Source: an uncultured Anaerolineae bacterium
GTDB taxonomy: Bacteria > Chloroflexota > Anaerolineae > Anaerolineales > Villigracilaceae
Reading direction: 5' to 3'
NCBI GenBank assembly: GCA_903822545.1
Contig: CAIJPN010000157.1
Coordinates: 1-46,948, forward strand
DNA length: 46,948 nt
Within the stretch, counting starts at the first letter, position 1; the number at the start of each line of letters is the position of its first letter. The notes under the pieces were generated by a model. That model worked only from the letters and a program-made list of their open reading frames with translations, did no database searches and had not been told where the DNA came from. Below are positions 7,923-15,239 of the stretch, piece by piece. A program made the translations under genes and the position numbers.

Positions 7923-9146
7923 ATGACCGAAGTATTAGCCATCATCCCCGCGCGCGGCGGGTCGAAAGGTATTCCGCGCAAGAATATCCGCGATTTTTCG
8001 GGCTATCCGCTGATTGCGTGGAGCATCGCGGCGGCGCAAAAGTCTGAGATGGTCACGCGCGTTATTGTCAGCACGGATGACGAGGAAATCGCGGCGGTGG
8101 CCCGCCAATGGGGCGCGGAGACGCCGTTTTTACGCCCGGCTGAGTTTGCGCAGGATAAGACCACCGACCTGCCGGTTTTTGTCCACGCGCTGGAGTGGCT
8201 GGCGCAAAACGAGGATTACCATCCCGATGTCGTCGTGCAGCTGCGGCCCACGTCGCCGATCCGCCCCAAAGGGTTGGTGGATGATGCGGTGAGAATCCTG
8301 CTCCAGCACCCGGAGGCGGATTCGGTGCGGGGTGTTGTCCCAGCCGGGCAGAATCCCCATAAAATGTGGCGGCTGCCCCAGGGCGGCAACGGGCCGATGG
8401 TCAATCTCCTCAGCGTGGATGGAATCGATGAGCCGTATAACGCCCCCCGGCAGATCCTTCCCGATGTCTACTGGCAAACCGGACACATTGACGCCATCCG
8501 CCCTGCTGCCATTTTGGCCGGTTCGATGAGCGGGAAAACCGTCTACCCGCTGTTGATTGACCCGGATTTCACGGTGGATATCGACAACCTGCGCGACTGG
8601 GCGCGTTATGAGTGGCTGGTGGCCTCCGGCGGGTTGGAGATGGTCACGCCGGGGCGCGCCAAGCGCCCGATGCCGAAAAAACTCGATCTGCTTGTGCTGG
8701 ATTTCGACGGCGTCCTGACCGATAACCGCGTTTGGGTGGATGAGACCGGCCGCGAGATGGTGGCCGCCAACCGGGGCGATTCGCCGCTGATGGGTCGGCT
8801 GAAACAATCCGGCACCGATGTGGTGATTTTATCCTCCGAGGAGAACCCGGTGGTGACTGCCCGCGCCAAAAAGATGAAAGTGGATGTGATCCAGGGAATT
8901 GGGATGGATGGCAAGGCCGAAGTCCTGAAAAACCTGCTCGAATCGCGTACAATTGACCCCGCGCGCGTGGCGTATGTTGGTAACGACTATAATGACCTGC
9001 CGTGCTTTGAGCTGATCGGCTGGGCCGTGGCCGTGGCCGATGCCCGCCCCGAAGTGCTCCGCGCTGCCGATTATGTCACGTCGAAACCCGGCGGGCACGG
9101 GGCGGTGAGGGAAGTTGTGGAGTTGATATTACAGAGTATTCGATAA
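7923..9146 (+). CDS. neuA: CMP-nonulosonate synthetase fused to KdsC-like HAD phosphatase
   Basis: 407 residues in two domains. Residues 1 to about 235 are a NeuA-type cytidylyltransferase: IIPARGGSKGIPRKN is the signature CTP-binding motif and QLRPTSPIR the second motif. Residues about 250-407 are a C1-type HAD phosphatase like KdsC: DFDGVLTD with both Asp, SSEE as motif II region, and VGNDYNDLPC as motif IV. The first part activates a sialic/legionaminic-type sugar as CMP-sugar; the second could remove the 9-phosphate of a NeuB product. The same order occurs in animal CMAS. The last residues and stop codon (QSIR, TAA 9144-9146) lie inside palindromic repeat 4. No strong ribosome binding site is visible. 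Confidence 0.9.
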   Translation: MTEVLAIIPARGGSKGIPRKNIRDFSGYPLIAWSIAAAQKSEMVTRVIVSTDDEEIAAVARQWGAETPFLRPAEFAQDKTTDLPVFVHALEWLAQNEDYHPDVVVQLRPTSPIRPKGLVDDAVRILLQHPEADSVRGVVPAGQNPHKMWRLPQGGNGPMVNLLSVDGIDEPYNAPRQILPDVYWQTGHIDAIRPAAILAGSMSGKTVYPLLIDPDFTVDIDNLRDWARYEWLVASGGLEMVTPGRAKRPMPKKLDLLVLDFDGVLTDNRVWVDETGREMVAANRGDSPLMGRLKQSGTDVVILSSEENPVVTARAKKMKVDVIQGIGMDGKAEVLKNLLESRTIDPARVAYVGNDYNDLPCFELIGWAVAVADARPEVLRAADYVTSKPGGHGAVREVVELILQSIR

Positions 9147-9186
9147 TTCGAATACTCGATTTTCGAACATCGAATTATCGAGTATC
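9134..9186. repeat. palindromic spacer repeat 4, supplying the neuA stop codon
   Basis: GAGTATTCGATAATTCG (9134-9150) pairs with CGAATTATCGAGTATC near 9171-9186 with one or two mismatches. The neuA stop TAA at 9144-9146 is inside the first arm, and the neuB ribosome binding site (AGGAG, 9188-9192) starts right after the second arm. Confidence 0.75.
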
Positions 9187-9197
9187 CAGGAGAACAA

Positions 9198-10082
9198 ATG
9201 ACCCGCGAAATTAAATTTGGAAACCGCCTCGTCGGTGACGGGCACCCCGCCTACATCATCGCCGAGATTGGCATCAACCATAACGGCGACCTCGACATCG
9301 CCAAAAAGATGATTTCCGCCGCCGCCCACGCTGGCGCGGATGCTGTCAAGTTCCAGAAGCGCACGCCCGAAGTCTGCACGCCGCCTGAACAGCAAAAGCA
9401 GATGCGTGAAACGCCCTGGGGCTATATCACTTATCTTGACTATCGTTACAAGGTCGAACTTGGCAAGGAAGCCTACACCGAAATCGACCGCCACTGCCGC
9501 GAACTCGGCATCGCCTGGATGGTCTCGGTTTGGGATGAGCCTTCGGTCGATTTCATGGAGCAGTTCGATACCCCGGCCTATAAAGTGCCGTCCGCTTCGC
9601 TGACCGACCGCGCCCTGCTGAAATATGCCCGCAAAACCGGCAAACCCATCATCATTTCCACCGGCATGTCCACCATGAATGAAATCCATCGCGGTGTGGA
9701 TGCGGTCGGGCTGGACAACCTGATGATCATGCACTGCACCAGCGCTTACCCGTGCGAGCCGGAAGAACTCAACCTGCGCATGGTCGAAACCCTGCGGAAG
9801 GAATTCCCCGACAACCCGATTGGCTATTCCGGTCACGAAGTCGGCCTCGTCCCCTCGGCGGTGGCCGTGGCCCTGGGCGCTTGCGCCGTGGAACGTCACT
9901 TCACCCTCGACCGGGCCATGTGGGGCGGCGACCAGGCTGCATCCGTGGAGCCAGGCGGCTTTGAGAAGCTCGTCAAATACATCCGTGTCACCGAAGCCGG
10001 GCTGGGCGATGGCGTCAAGAAAGTCTACGCCAGCGAAATGTCCTCGCTCAAAAAGCTGCGACGGGTGAAAGACTCTGAGTAA
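9198..10082 (+). CDS. neuB: NeuB-family nonulosonate synthase, short form without SAF domain
   Basis: 294 residues. The TIM-barrel synthase domain is complete: EIGINHNG, KFQKRTPE, ISTGMST, HCTSAYP, GYSGHE and ERHFTLDR are the expected active-site segments. The enzyme condenses phosphoenolpyruvate with an N-acetylated amino sugar, or its phosphate, to a nine-carbon acid. Typical NeuB is about 345 residues with a C-terminal SAF (antifreeze-like) domain that helps bind substrate; here the protein ends right after the barrel. The ETPWGYITYLDYR segment is one I associate with a NeuB subfamily that naturally lacks SAF, so this need not be a truncation. AGGAG site 6 nt before ATG. Confidence 0.92.
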   Translation: MTREIKFGNRLVGDGHPAYIIAEIGINHNGDLDIAKKMISAAAHAGADAVKFQKRTPEVCTPPEQQKQMRETPWGYITYLDYRYKVELGKEAYTEIDRHCRELGIAWMVSVWDEPSVDFMEQFDTPAYKVPSASLTDRALLKYARKTGKPIIISTGMSTMNEIHRGVDAVGLDNLMIMHCTSAYPCEPEELNLRMVETLRKEFPDNPIGYSGHEVGLVPSAVAVALGACAVERHFTLDRAMWGGDQAASVEPGGFEKLVKYIRVTEAGLGDGVKKVYASEMSSLKKLRRVKDSE

Positions 10083-10151
10083 CCAGTGATCAGTAATCAG
10101 TGTTCAGTTACCTGACCGACTGATTACTGATTACTGCCCACTGATCACTGA
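10083..10151. repeat. palindromic spacer repeat 5 (AGTGATCAGTAATCAGT words)
   Basis: Words CAGTGATCAGTAATCAGT on the left and ACTGATTACTG / CTGATCACTG on the right form an imperfect palindrome with internal tandem repeats. It fills the spacer from just after neuB to 2 nt before the sulfotransferase ATG. The 12-mer GACTGATTACTG (10118-10129) recurs inside mutL at about 35718. Confidence 0.75.
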
Positions 10152-10153
10152 CT

Positions 10154-11008
10154 ATGGCCCTCCCTGACAGACTCTACCGCACCCTCCGCCCCGCCGCCAA
10201 ATATGCGCAGGCTGTTTTGCGCTGGAATCGGCTTTCGTTTACCGAAGCGCCGCCCATCTTTGGCAACGCCAAACCCAAGAGCGGATCACACCTGCTGCTG
10301 CAAATCCTGGGCGGGATCTGTCAGATTGCACCATACGCCTATGTGGAATCCGACCCCATTCGCACCGTCAAGGCCACAGGCGGGCGCTACTCCCCGGAGC
10401 AGGTGCTCTCGGAACTGAAAAAAGTCCCCGCCGGAGTGATTCCCTGGGGCTACCTGGATGCGACTCCTGAAAACGTGGCTTTTCTCTGCAAACCAGAGCG
10501 GGTCAACTACTTTATCTACCGCGACCCGCGCGATATGCTCATCTCGCACGTATTTTTCGCAACCGACATGCACGAAGGCCACGGGATGCACGAGTATTAC
10601 CAGAAACTATCCGATTTCGACGAGCGGCTCAAAGTCGCCATCACCGGCATTGACGAAGCCGGGCTGTATATGGTCAGTGTCAAGCAAAGGTACGAGGGCG
10701 TTTTCCAGTGGCTGAACCAGCCCTCGGTGATGTGCATCCGCTTTGAAGATTTGATTCAAAAACGGGACGAAACTCTCTCCGCCATGCTCGATCAGATCGA
10801 GAAGACCGGCTACCGCATCCCCACCCCGCGCCAGAAGGCGCTGGAAACGCTGGTTGAAACCATCCAACCCAAAAAGTCGAAAACCTTCCGCTCCGGCAAA
10901 ACCGGCGAGTGGAAGAAATACTACAAGCCCGAGCACAAAACCCTGTTCAAAGAAATCGCCGGAGATTTGCTGGTGCGGCTGGGCTACGAGAAGGATAACG
11001 ACTGGTAG
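10154..11008 (+). CDS. PAPS-dependent sulfotransferase
   Basis: 284 residues. Near residue 40, PKSGSHLLLQIL is the 5'-phosphosulfate binding loop (PKSGTxxL family motif). NYFIYRDPRDMLISHVF is the 3'-phosphate binding motif, and FRSGKTGEWKKYY the C-terminal RxGxxGxWK motif; together these define cytosolic-type sulfotransferases. It would transfer sulfate from PAPS to a sugar, lipid or protein hydroxyl. No signal peptide or membrane segment is seen. Together with the PAPS synthase upstream and neuA/neuB next door, a sulfated glycan precursor is the natural guess, but the acceptor is unknown. The start directly abuts repeat 5, with no good ribosome binding site. Confidence 0.9.
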   Translation: MALPDRLYRTLRPAAKYAQAVLRWNRLSFTEAPPIFGNAKPKSGSHLLLQILGGICQIAPYAYVESDPIRTVKATGGRYSPEQVLSELKKVPAGVIPWGYLDATPENVAFLCKPERVNYFIYRDPRDMLISHVFFATDMHEGHGMHEYYQKLSDFDERLKVAITGIDEAGLYMVSVKQRYEGVFQWLNQPSVMCIRFEDLIQKRDETLSAMLDQIEKTGYRIPTPRQKALETLVETIQPKKSKTFRSGKTGEWKKYYKPEHKTLFKEIAGDLLVRLGYEKDNDW

Positions 11009-11009
11009 G

Positions 11010-11050
11010 AAAACTGGCCGAAGTATCACGATCTAAAACAGGCCAGTTTT
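11010..11050 (+). terminator. hairpin terminator after the sulfotransferase
   Basis: AAAACTGGCC (11010-11019) and GGCCAGTTTT (11041-11050) form a perfect 10-bp stem with a 21-nt loop, starting 1 nt after the stop codon. The terminal T4 is short, so efficiency is uncertain. It marks the end of the glycan locus. Confidence 0.6.
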
Positions 11051-11173
11051 GGCAGTGGGGGAACAGGGATATCATCAAACCGGAAAAGGTTTGCAACAGC
11101 AGCCCCCATTTATGCCTAAAATACAACTCCCGAGTAAGGTAAAATAACAAGACTCTCACCCAAAGGACTTACC

Positions 11174-12094
11174 GTGTTTGAAATCCTGTTCCTCGGAACA
11201 TCTGCATCTGCGCCATCCGCCAAACGCGGGCTGTCCGCATCCATCGTCCAGCACAACGAATACCGTTTCCTGATCGATTGTGGCGAAGGCACCCAACGCC
11301 AAATCCTACAGGCCGGAGTGGGGTTCAAGCACTTAACCCGCATCCTGCTTACCCATTCACACCTCGATCACATCCTGGGCCTGGGCGGGCTCATGTCCAC
11401 CTTCCTGCGCTGGGAAGCGATTGACGAACTGGAAATCTACGGCGGCAAATACACCCTGGAACGCGTCCGCACCCTCATCGACGAGGTTGTCTTGCGCGGC
11501 ACCACCCCGCCCATGCCACTCTACTACCGCGAAATCACCCCCGGCGTCATCTTTGAAGCCGACGATTTCACCGTTACTGCCTTCCCGGTCTGGCACCGTG
11601 GTGCAGACAGCTACGGCTACGTTTTTGAAGAAAAGTCGCGCCAGCCCTTCCTGCCAGAAAAAGCCTCGGAATTGGGAGTACCCTTCGGCCCCGAGCGGCG
11701 GGAACTCGTCAGCGGAATTCCCATCACCCTGGCAGATGGCCGCATTATCCGCCCTGAAGATGTGCTCGGCCCCATCCAGCGTGGCACCAAGCTGGTAGTC
11801 ATCGGCGATGCCGGCCGCACCGAAGAACTGGTCAAAACCTGCCAGGATGCCGATGGGCTGGTCATCGAATCCACCTACCTCGATGAAGAAGCCGATATGG
11901 CCAGGCAATACGGTCATCTCACCGCCCGCGCAGCCGCCGGACTGGCCCAAAAAGCCAACGTAAAAAAACTAATCATCACTCATATCTCGCGGCGCTACCG
12001 CGAAAAAGATGTTATCAGCGAAGCACAGAGTGTTTTCCAAAACACCAGCGTAGCCCGCGATTTTGACAATTTCAGTATTAAAAAGGATTTGTAA
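11174..12094 (+). CDS. rnz: ribonuclease Z
   Basis: 306 residues, the normal size for bacterial tRNase Z. LLTHSHLDHILGLGGL is the zinc-binding HxHxDH motif of beta-lactamase-fold nucleases; FLGTSASAP, GDAG and THISRRY supply the other conserved motifs. Residues about 150-220 contain the flexible-arm (exosite) region typical of the enzyme. It processes the 3' end of tRNA precursors. Start is GTG 11174 with AAAGGA at 11162-11167. A TAAAAT -10-like box lies at 11140-11145. It is followed after 7 nt by 6-phosphofructokinase, so the two are probably cotranscribed. Confidence 0.94.
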   Translation: MFEILFLGTSASAPSAKRGLSASIVQHNEYRFLIDCGEGTQRQILQAGVGFKHLTRILLTHSHLDHILGLGGLMSTFLRWEAIDELEIYGGKYTLERVRTLIDEVVLRGTTPPMPLYYREITPGVIFEADDFTVTAFPVWHRGADSYGYVFEEKSRQPFLPEKASELGVPFGPERRELVSGIPITLADGRIIRPEDVLGPIQRGTKLVVIGDAGRTEELVKTCQDADGLVIESTYLDEEADMARQYGHLTARAAAGLAQKANVKKLIITHISRRYREKDVISEAQSVFQNTSVARDFDNFSIKKDL

Positions 12095-12101
12095 TACCGG
12101 T

Positions 12102-13079
12102 ATGGATTTAAAACCTCTCTCCATTGGCCTGCTCACCTCCGGCGGCGATGCCCCCGGGATGAATGCCTGCATCCGCGCCATTGTCCGCACCGCCATCTCC
12201 AACAACACCCGCGTCATCGGCGTTGTCAACGGCTTCGACGGCCTGATCAATGGCGAATTCAAATTTATGGGCCCACGCGATGTAGGCGGTATCCTGGCGC
12301 GCGGCGGCACCATCCTCCAGACACGCCGCAGCCTGGCATTCAAAGAAGCGCGCGGCCAGCGTGACGCCATCCGCAAAATGAACGAAGTCGGCATGGATGC
12401 GCTGGTTGTTATCGGCGGCGATGGTTCACTAACCGGAGCAAATGCCCTGGTTAAACAAGGCATGAAAGTCGTTGGGATTCCAGCCAGCATCGATAACGAC
12501 ATCTGGGGCACCAACATGGCAATTGGCGTAGATACTGCCATGAACACCATCATGGATGCCGTAGACAAACTGCGCGATACCGCATCATCGCATGGACGCA
12601 CCTTCCTGGTGGAAACCATGGGACGCGGCTCTGGCTACCTGGCCGTTATGGCAGGCATCGTCACCGGAGCTGAAATGGTGCTGACCCCCGAAGTCCCGGT
12701 CACGCTCGAAGAAGTGGCCGATGCTATCGAAGATGCCTACCGCCGAGGCAAAACCCACGCCATCATCATCGTCGCCGAAGGAGCCAACTTCCGCACCACC
12801 GAGCTTGCCAGCCTGCTCGATGATATGGATTTGGGATTCAAGACACGCGTCACCATTTTGGGCCACATCCAGCGCGGTGGCTCGCCGACTGCATTCGATC
12901 GCCTGTTGGCAGCACGCATGGGCGCCAAAGCAGTGGATGCCCTGCTGGAAGGCAAAACCGGTTTTATGACCGGGCTGCAAGGTCGCGATATTGAACTCGT
13001 TTCGCTTGACGAAGTGGTTTCACACGAGCGCACCACCAACCCCGATTATTACAGCATGGCGCGCATGCTGGCGCGTTAA
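12102..13079 (+). CDS. pfkA: 6-phosphofructokinase
   Basis: 325 residues. LLTSGGDAPGMNACIR is the N-terminal ATP loop, IGGDGSLTGA the nucleotide-site motif, PASIDND the substrate/catalytic motif with the catalytic Asp, ETMGRGSGYLA the fructose-6-phosphate motif and ILGHIQRGGSP the C-terminal signature. The Gly after GGD (GGDGS) argues for ATP rather than pyrophosphate as donor; the Ala in PASIDND, where strict ATP enzymes have Gly and PPi enzymes Lys, is intermediate. It commits glucose to glycolysis. The chosen ATG 12102 leaves 7 nt after rnz; an in-frame TTG at 12063 would overlap rnz and is less likely. Confidence 0.93.
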   Translation: MDLKPLSIGLLTSGGDAPGMNACIRAIVRTAISNNTRVIGVVNGFDGLINGEFKFMGPRDVGGILARGGTILQTRRSLAFKEARGQRDAIRKMNEVGMDALVVIGGDGSLTGANALVKQGMKVVGIPASIDNDIWGTNMAIGVDTAMNTIMDAVDKLRDTASSHGRTFLVETMGRGSGYLAVMAGIVTGAEMVLTPEVPVTLEEVADAIEDAYRRGKTHAIIIVAEGANFRTTELASLLDDMDLGFKTRVTILGHIQRGGSPTAFDRLLAARMGAKAVDALLEGKTGFMTGLQGRDIELVSLDEVVSHERTTNPDYYSMARMLAR

Positions 13080-13084
13080 AAAGC

Positions 13085-13111
13085 GTAGCGCGAGAGATTA
13101 TCTCGCGCTAC
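13085..13111. terminator. perfect 11-bp palindrome, terminator-like; dispersed repeat copy A
   Basis: GTAGCGCGAGA, loop GATTA, then TCTCGCGCTAC, a perfect 11-bp stem followed by TTTGTTTG. It can terminate pfkA transcription. A degenerate copy of the same palindrome lies at 20939-20966, so it also belongs to a dispersed family. Confidence 0.75.
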
Positions 13112-13135
13112 TTTGTTTGTTCAAGCGTGAATGGA

Positions 13136-13221
13136 TGCAGGGGCAACCCGCCAGGGCTTAGCCAGATGCTTTTGGTCAAAAAATCCTGGCATAAAAGAAC
13201 CATTTCTCACGCACAGCGAGT
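13136..13221. repeat. nested inverted repeat between pfkA and the asparaginase gene
   Basis: Outer arms TGCAGGGGC (13136-13144) and GCCCCTGCA (13213-13221) are a perfect 9-bp inverted repeat about 70 nt apart; GCCAGG and CCTGGC pair inside. The element sits between converging genes. It may be a small mobile palindrome or a structured transcript end; nothing else is seen here. Confidence 0.45.
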
Positions 13222-13257
13222 CGCCCCTGCAGGTTTTCAAGCCCAAAACGGTAGAGC

Positions 13258-14304
13258 TTAGTTTTTGTTCAGCGTAAACGCTGGTCTGCTGACACCCACT
13301 TCCAGCTTGCGAAAGTTGTAGAGTGTCTTTTCCGGCCCGAACGCCGACATTTGCTCCACCTGAGAATCGGTCAGCGCGCCAAGCGCCCGTAGGATCGCCA
13401 GTGAAACGCTGTGACGGGCACGGTCGGTGTGATCGCCATCGCTGATTTTGACCATGATGCCAATGCCAGGGGAATCTAGCCCAAGCGCGCCGGGCAGCAG
13501 CCCGATGCCCTGATAACCTTCAGCACCCCCTTTGACCACAATTTTGCCGTTGCCAACCTGCATCAGGGTGGTATCGTAACGATCGGGGCCGCCAACCATA
13601 TCCGGGTGGGCCATCATCGAGGTTGAGATGGTTTTACAGGCCGCAGCGCGCCCAGGGGCCAGGCCAAACTGGTCGCACAAACGCGCATATCCCAGGGCGG
13701 CGTTATAGAGCGGCACCGCAAAATTCGGCGCGGAACAACCGTCAATACCCAATTCCACCTGTCCGATGGGCAGGTCACACATCTCTGCAAAAGCCTGCAA
13801 GATGCTTTCCTGAATCGGATGATGAAAATCTACATAATTTTCAGTTGGCAGGCCGCGCATTCGGGCGTGCGCCAGCATGCCGGTGTGTTTGCCAGAACAG
13901 TTATGGCGATATGGGGTGGGCAGTTCGCCGCGCACCTTCATCGCGTCAGATGTAGCTTCATCAATTGGATAGTGAAACCCGCACATCAAGTCATCCACTG
14001 TCACGCCAATTTTGGCCTGCATACCTTTCACCGTTGCCACATGTTCGTCTGTGCCTGAGTGTGAGGCGCACGTCAAGGCCACTTCGCGCGGGGTCAGGCC
14101 AAACTTTTCATGTCCACCCCGCTCAATGAATGGCAGCGCCTGGAAAGGCTTGGCCGTAGAGCGCAGGTAAGTCACCAACTGCGGGTCGCCCAGGGATGCC
14201 AGCAGGCGTCCGCGTGAATCGACCACTGCAGCTGCGCCAAAATGGATCGATTCGACGATTCGCCCGCGCGTTAATTCAAAAACAGGTTCGTAAGGATCAG
14301 TCAC
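13258..14304 (-). CDS. L-asparaginase II family protein (Rhizobium/thermolabile type)
   Basis: 348 residues from GTG 14304. Features of the asparaginase_II family are visible: RSTAKPFQALP near the N-terminus, CASHSGTDEHV, YRHNCSGKHTGML and IDGCSAPNFAVPL. The Ser/Lys-rich motifs STAK and CSGKH contain the catalytic Ser-Lys residues known for the ReAV-like group. It would hydrolyse asparagine to aspartate and ammonia in the cytoplasm; there is no signal peptide. The start is set by a GAGG site and by the neighbour: the stop of the upstream gene (14308-14306) is one base before this GTG, indicating translational coupling. A longer reading up to 14376 would overlap that gene and is rejected. Confidence 0.85.
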   Translation of the reverse strand: MTDPYEPVFELTRGRIVESIHFGAAAVVDSRGRLLASLGDPQLVTYLRSTAKPFQALPFIERGGHEKFGLTPREVALTCASHSGTDEHVATVKGMQAKIGVTVDDLMCGFHYPIDEATSDAMKVRGELPTPYRHNCSGKHTGMLAHARMRGLPTENYVDFHHPIQESILQAFAEMCDLPIGQVELGIDGCSAPNFAVPLYNAALGYARLCDQFGLAPGRAAACKTISTSMMAHPDMVGGPDRYDTTLMQVGNGKIVVKGGAEGYQGIGLLPGALGLDSPGIGIMVKISDGDHTDRARHSVSLAILRALGALTDSQVEQMSAFGPEKTLYNFRKLEVGVSRPAFTLNKN

Positions 14305-14305
14305 T

Positions 14306-15175
14306 TTATTCCTCTTCTTCTTCGCTGCCCGCGCCGGAAGATTGATAGTGGCGAGCATAGTAATGATACAGGCCATACGTCAGCCGTTGGGCATGCTGCT
14401 TTTGGCGGTCTGCCGGGCTGTGGGTATCGCCCAAAATTGGCTGGACGAGCGATTCAGTAGCGGCAGGCCCGGCTTGTTTTTTGGAAAGGGCTTCAAGCTG
14501 TTCGTGGATGGTTTTCATCAGGGCCAGTTGCCCCCTGATGGTGGATTCGGCTACCACGCCGCCGCGCCCGCTGACAATGGCGTAATTCTGGAACCGGGGC
14601 TCCAGCAGTGCTTCGAGGGCAGTGATCCAGGCTGGCAGGTTGGCATTCGCCAGGAAAGGCGGCTGGTTGCGCAGCACCAGATCCCCAATAAAGACAACTT
14701 TTTCATCGGGCAGGATGGCCCAAATTGCGCCAGATGCCGGGCCGGGGTGGCTTTCCAGCACGACTGGCGTATTGCTCCAGTCGATCACCATTCGCGCCGT
14801 AAACGTGATTTCCGGCGGGAACCAGCGCACACTGCCCAGGCCAGCCACATTTTCCCAGGCTGCCCCGGTTTCATCGCCCTGGGCTTTGAAAGTGTTTGGA
14901 CGGTTGCGGAAGGCCTGGGCTGTCTTCTCATGCGCGATGACGGTGCAATCCATAGCGCGCGCGCCCAGAGTCCGGTCGGGGTGAGAATCTAGATTAACCA
15001 GCAGCCGTTCAACGCCAGTATTCAGGCTGAGCAGCGCGGCCCGCCATGAACGGCTGTCTTCTGATGATGGCGGCGAATCGATCTGGATCAGGCCGTGTGG
15101 CAGCGCAATAGCGCCAAGGGTTACACCAGGATATTGGTCTTCAATATATACTTTATTAGCAATCGCTTGCATCAT
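14306..15175 (-). CDS. metallo-beta-lactamase-fold protein with degenerate metal motif
   Basis: 289 residues. Overall pattern is that of an MBL-fold hydrolase: an N-terminal beta-rich part (LPHGLIQIDSP), a LLVNLDSHPDRTLG segment at the place of the HxHxDH motif, VIAHEKT after it, SHPGPASGAIWAI and FIGDLVL as later metal-site segments. The canonical HxHxDH is reduced to a single His and Asp (SHPDR), so metal binding is probably altered. The C-terminus is low-complexity (SGAGSEEEEE). It is coupled to the asparaginase gene (1-nt gap). Start ATG 15175, or the ATG one codon later, follows a GAGG site. No specific function can be assigned. Confidence 0.65.
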   Translation of the reverse strand: MMQAIANKVYIEDQYPGVTLGAIALPHGLIQIDSPPSSEDSRSWRAALLSLNTGVERLLVNLDSHPDRTLGARAMDCTVIAHEKTAQAFRNRPNTFKAQGDETGAAWENVAGLGSVRWFPPEITFTARMVIDWSNTPVVLESHPGPASGAIWAILPDEKVVFIGDLVLRNQPPFLANANLPAWITALEALLEPRFQNYAIVSGRGGVVAESTIRGQLALMKTIHEQLEALSKKQAGPAATESLVQPILGDTHSPADRQKQHAQRLTYGLYHYYARHYQSSGAGSEEEEE

Positions 15176-15239
15176 TACCTCATTACGAAGGGGATTTTGT
15201 TTCTGTGTTTATGTGCCCAGCGCAGGGAAAAGACCTGCA

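Noticed and set aside
12102-13079. Pyrophosphate-dependent phosphofructokinase
   Set aside because: Gly in GGDGS and absence of Lys in the PASIDND motif favour ATP as donor.
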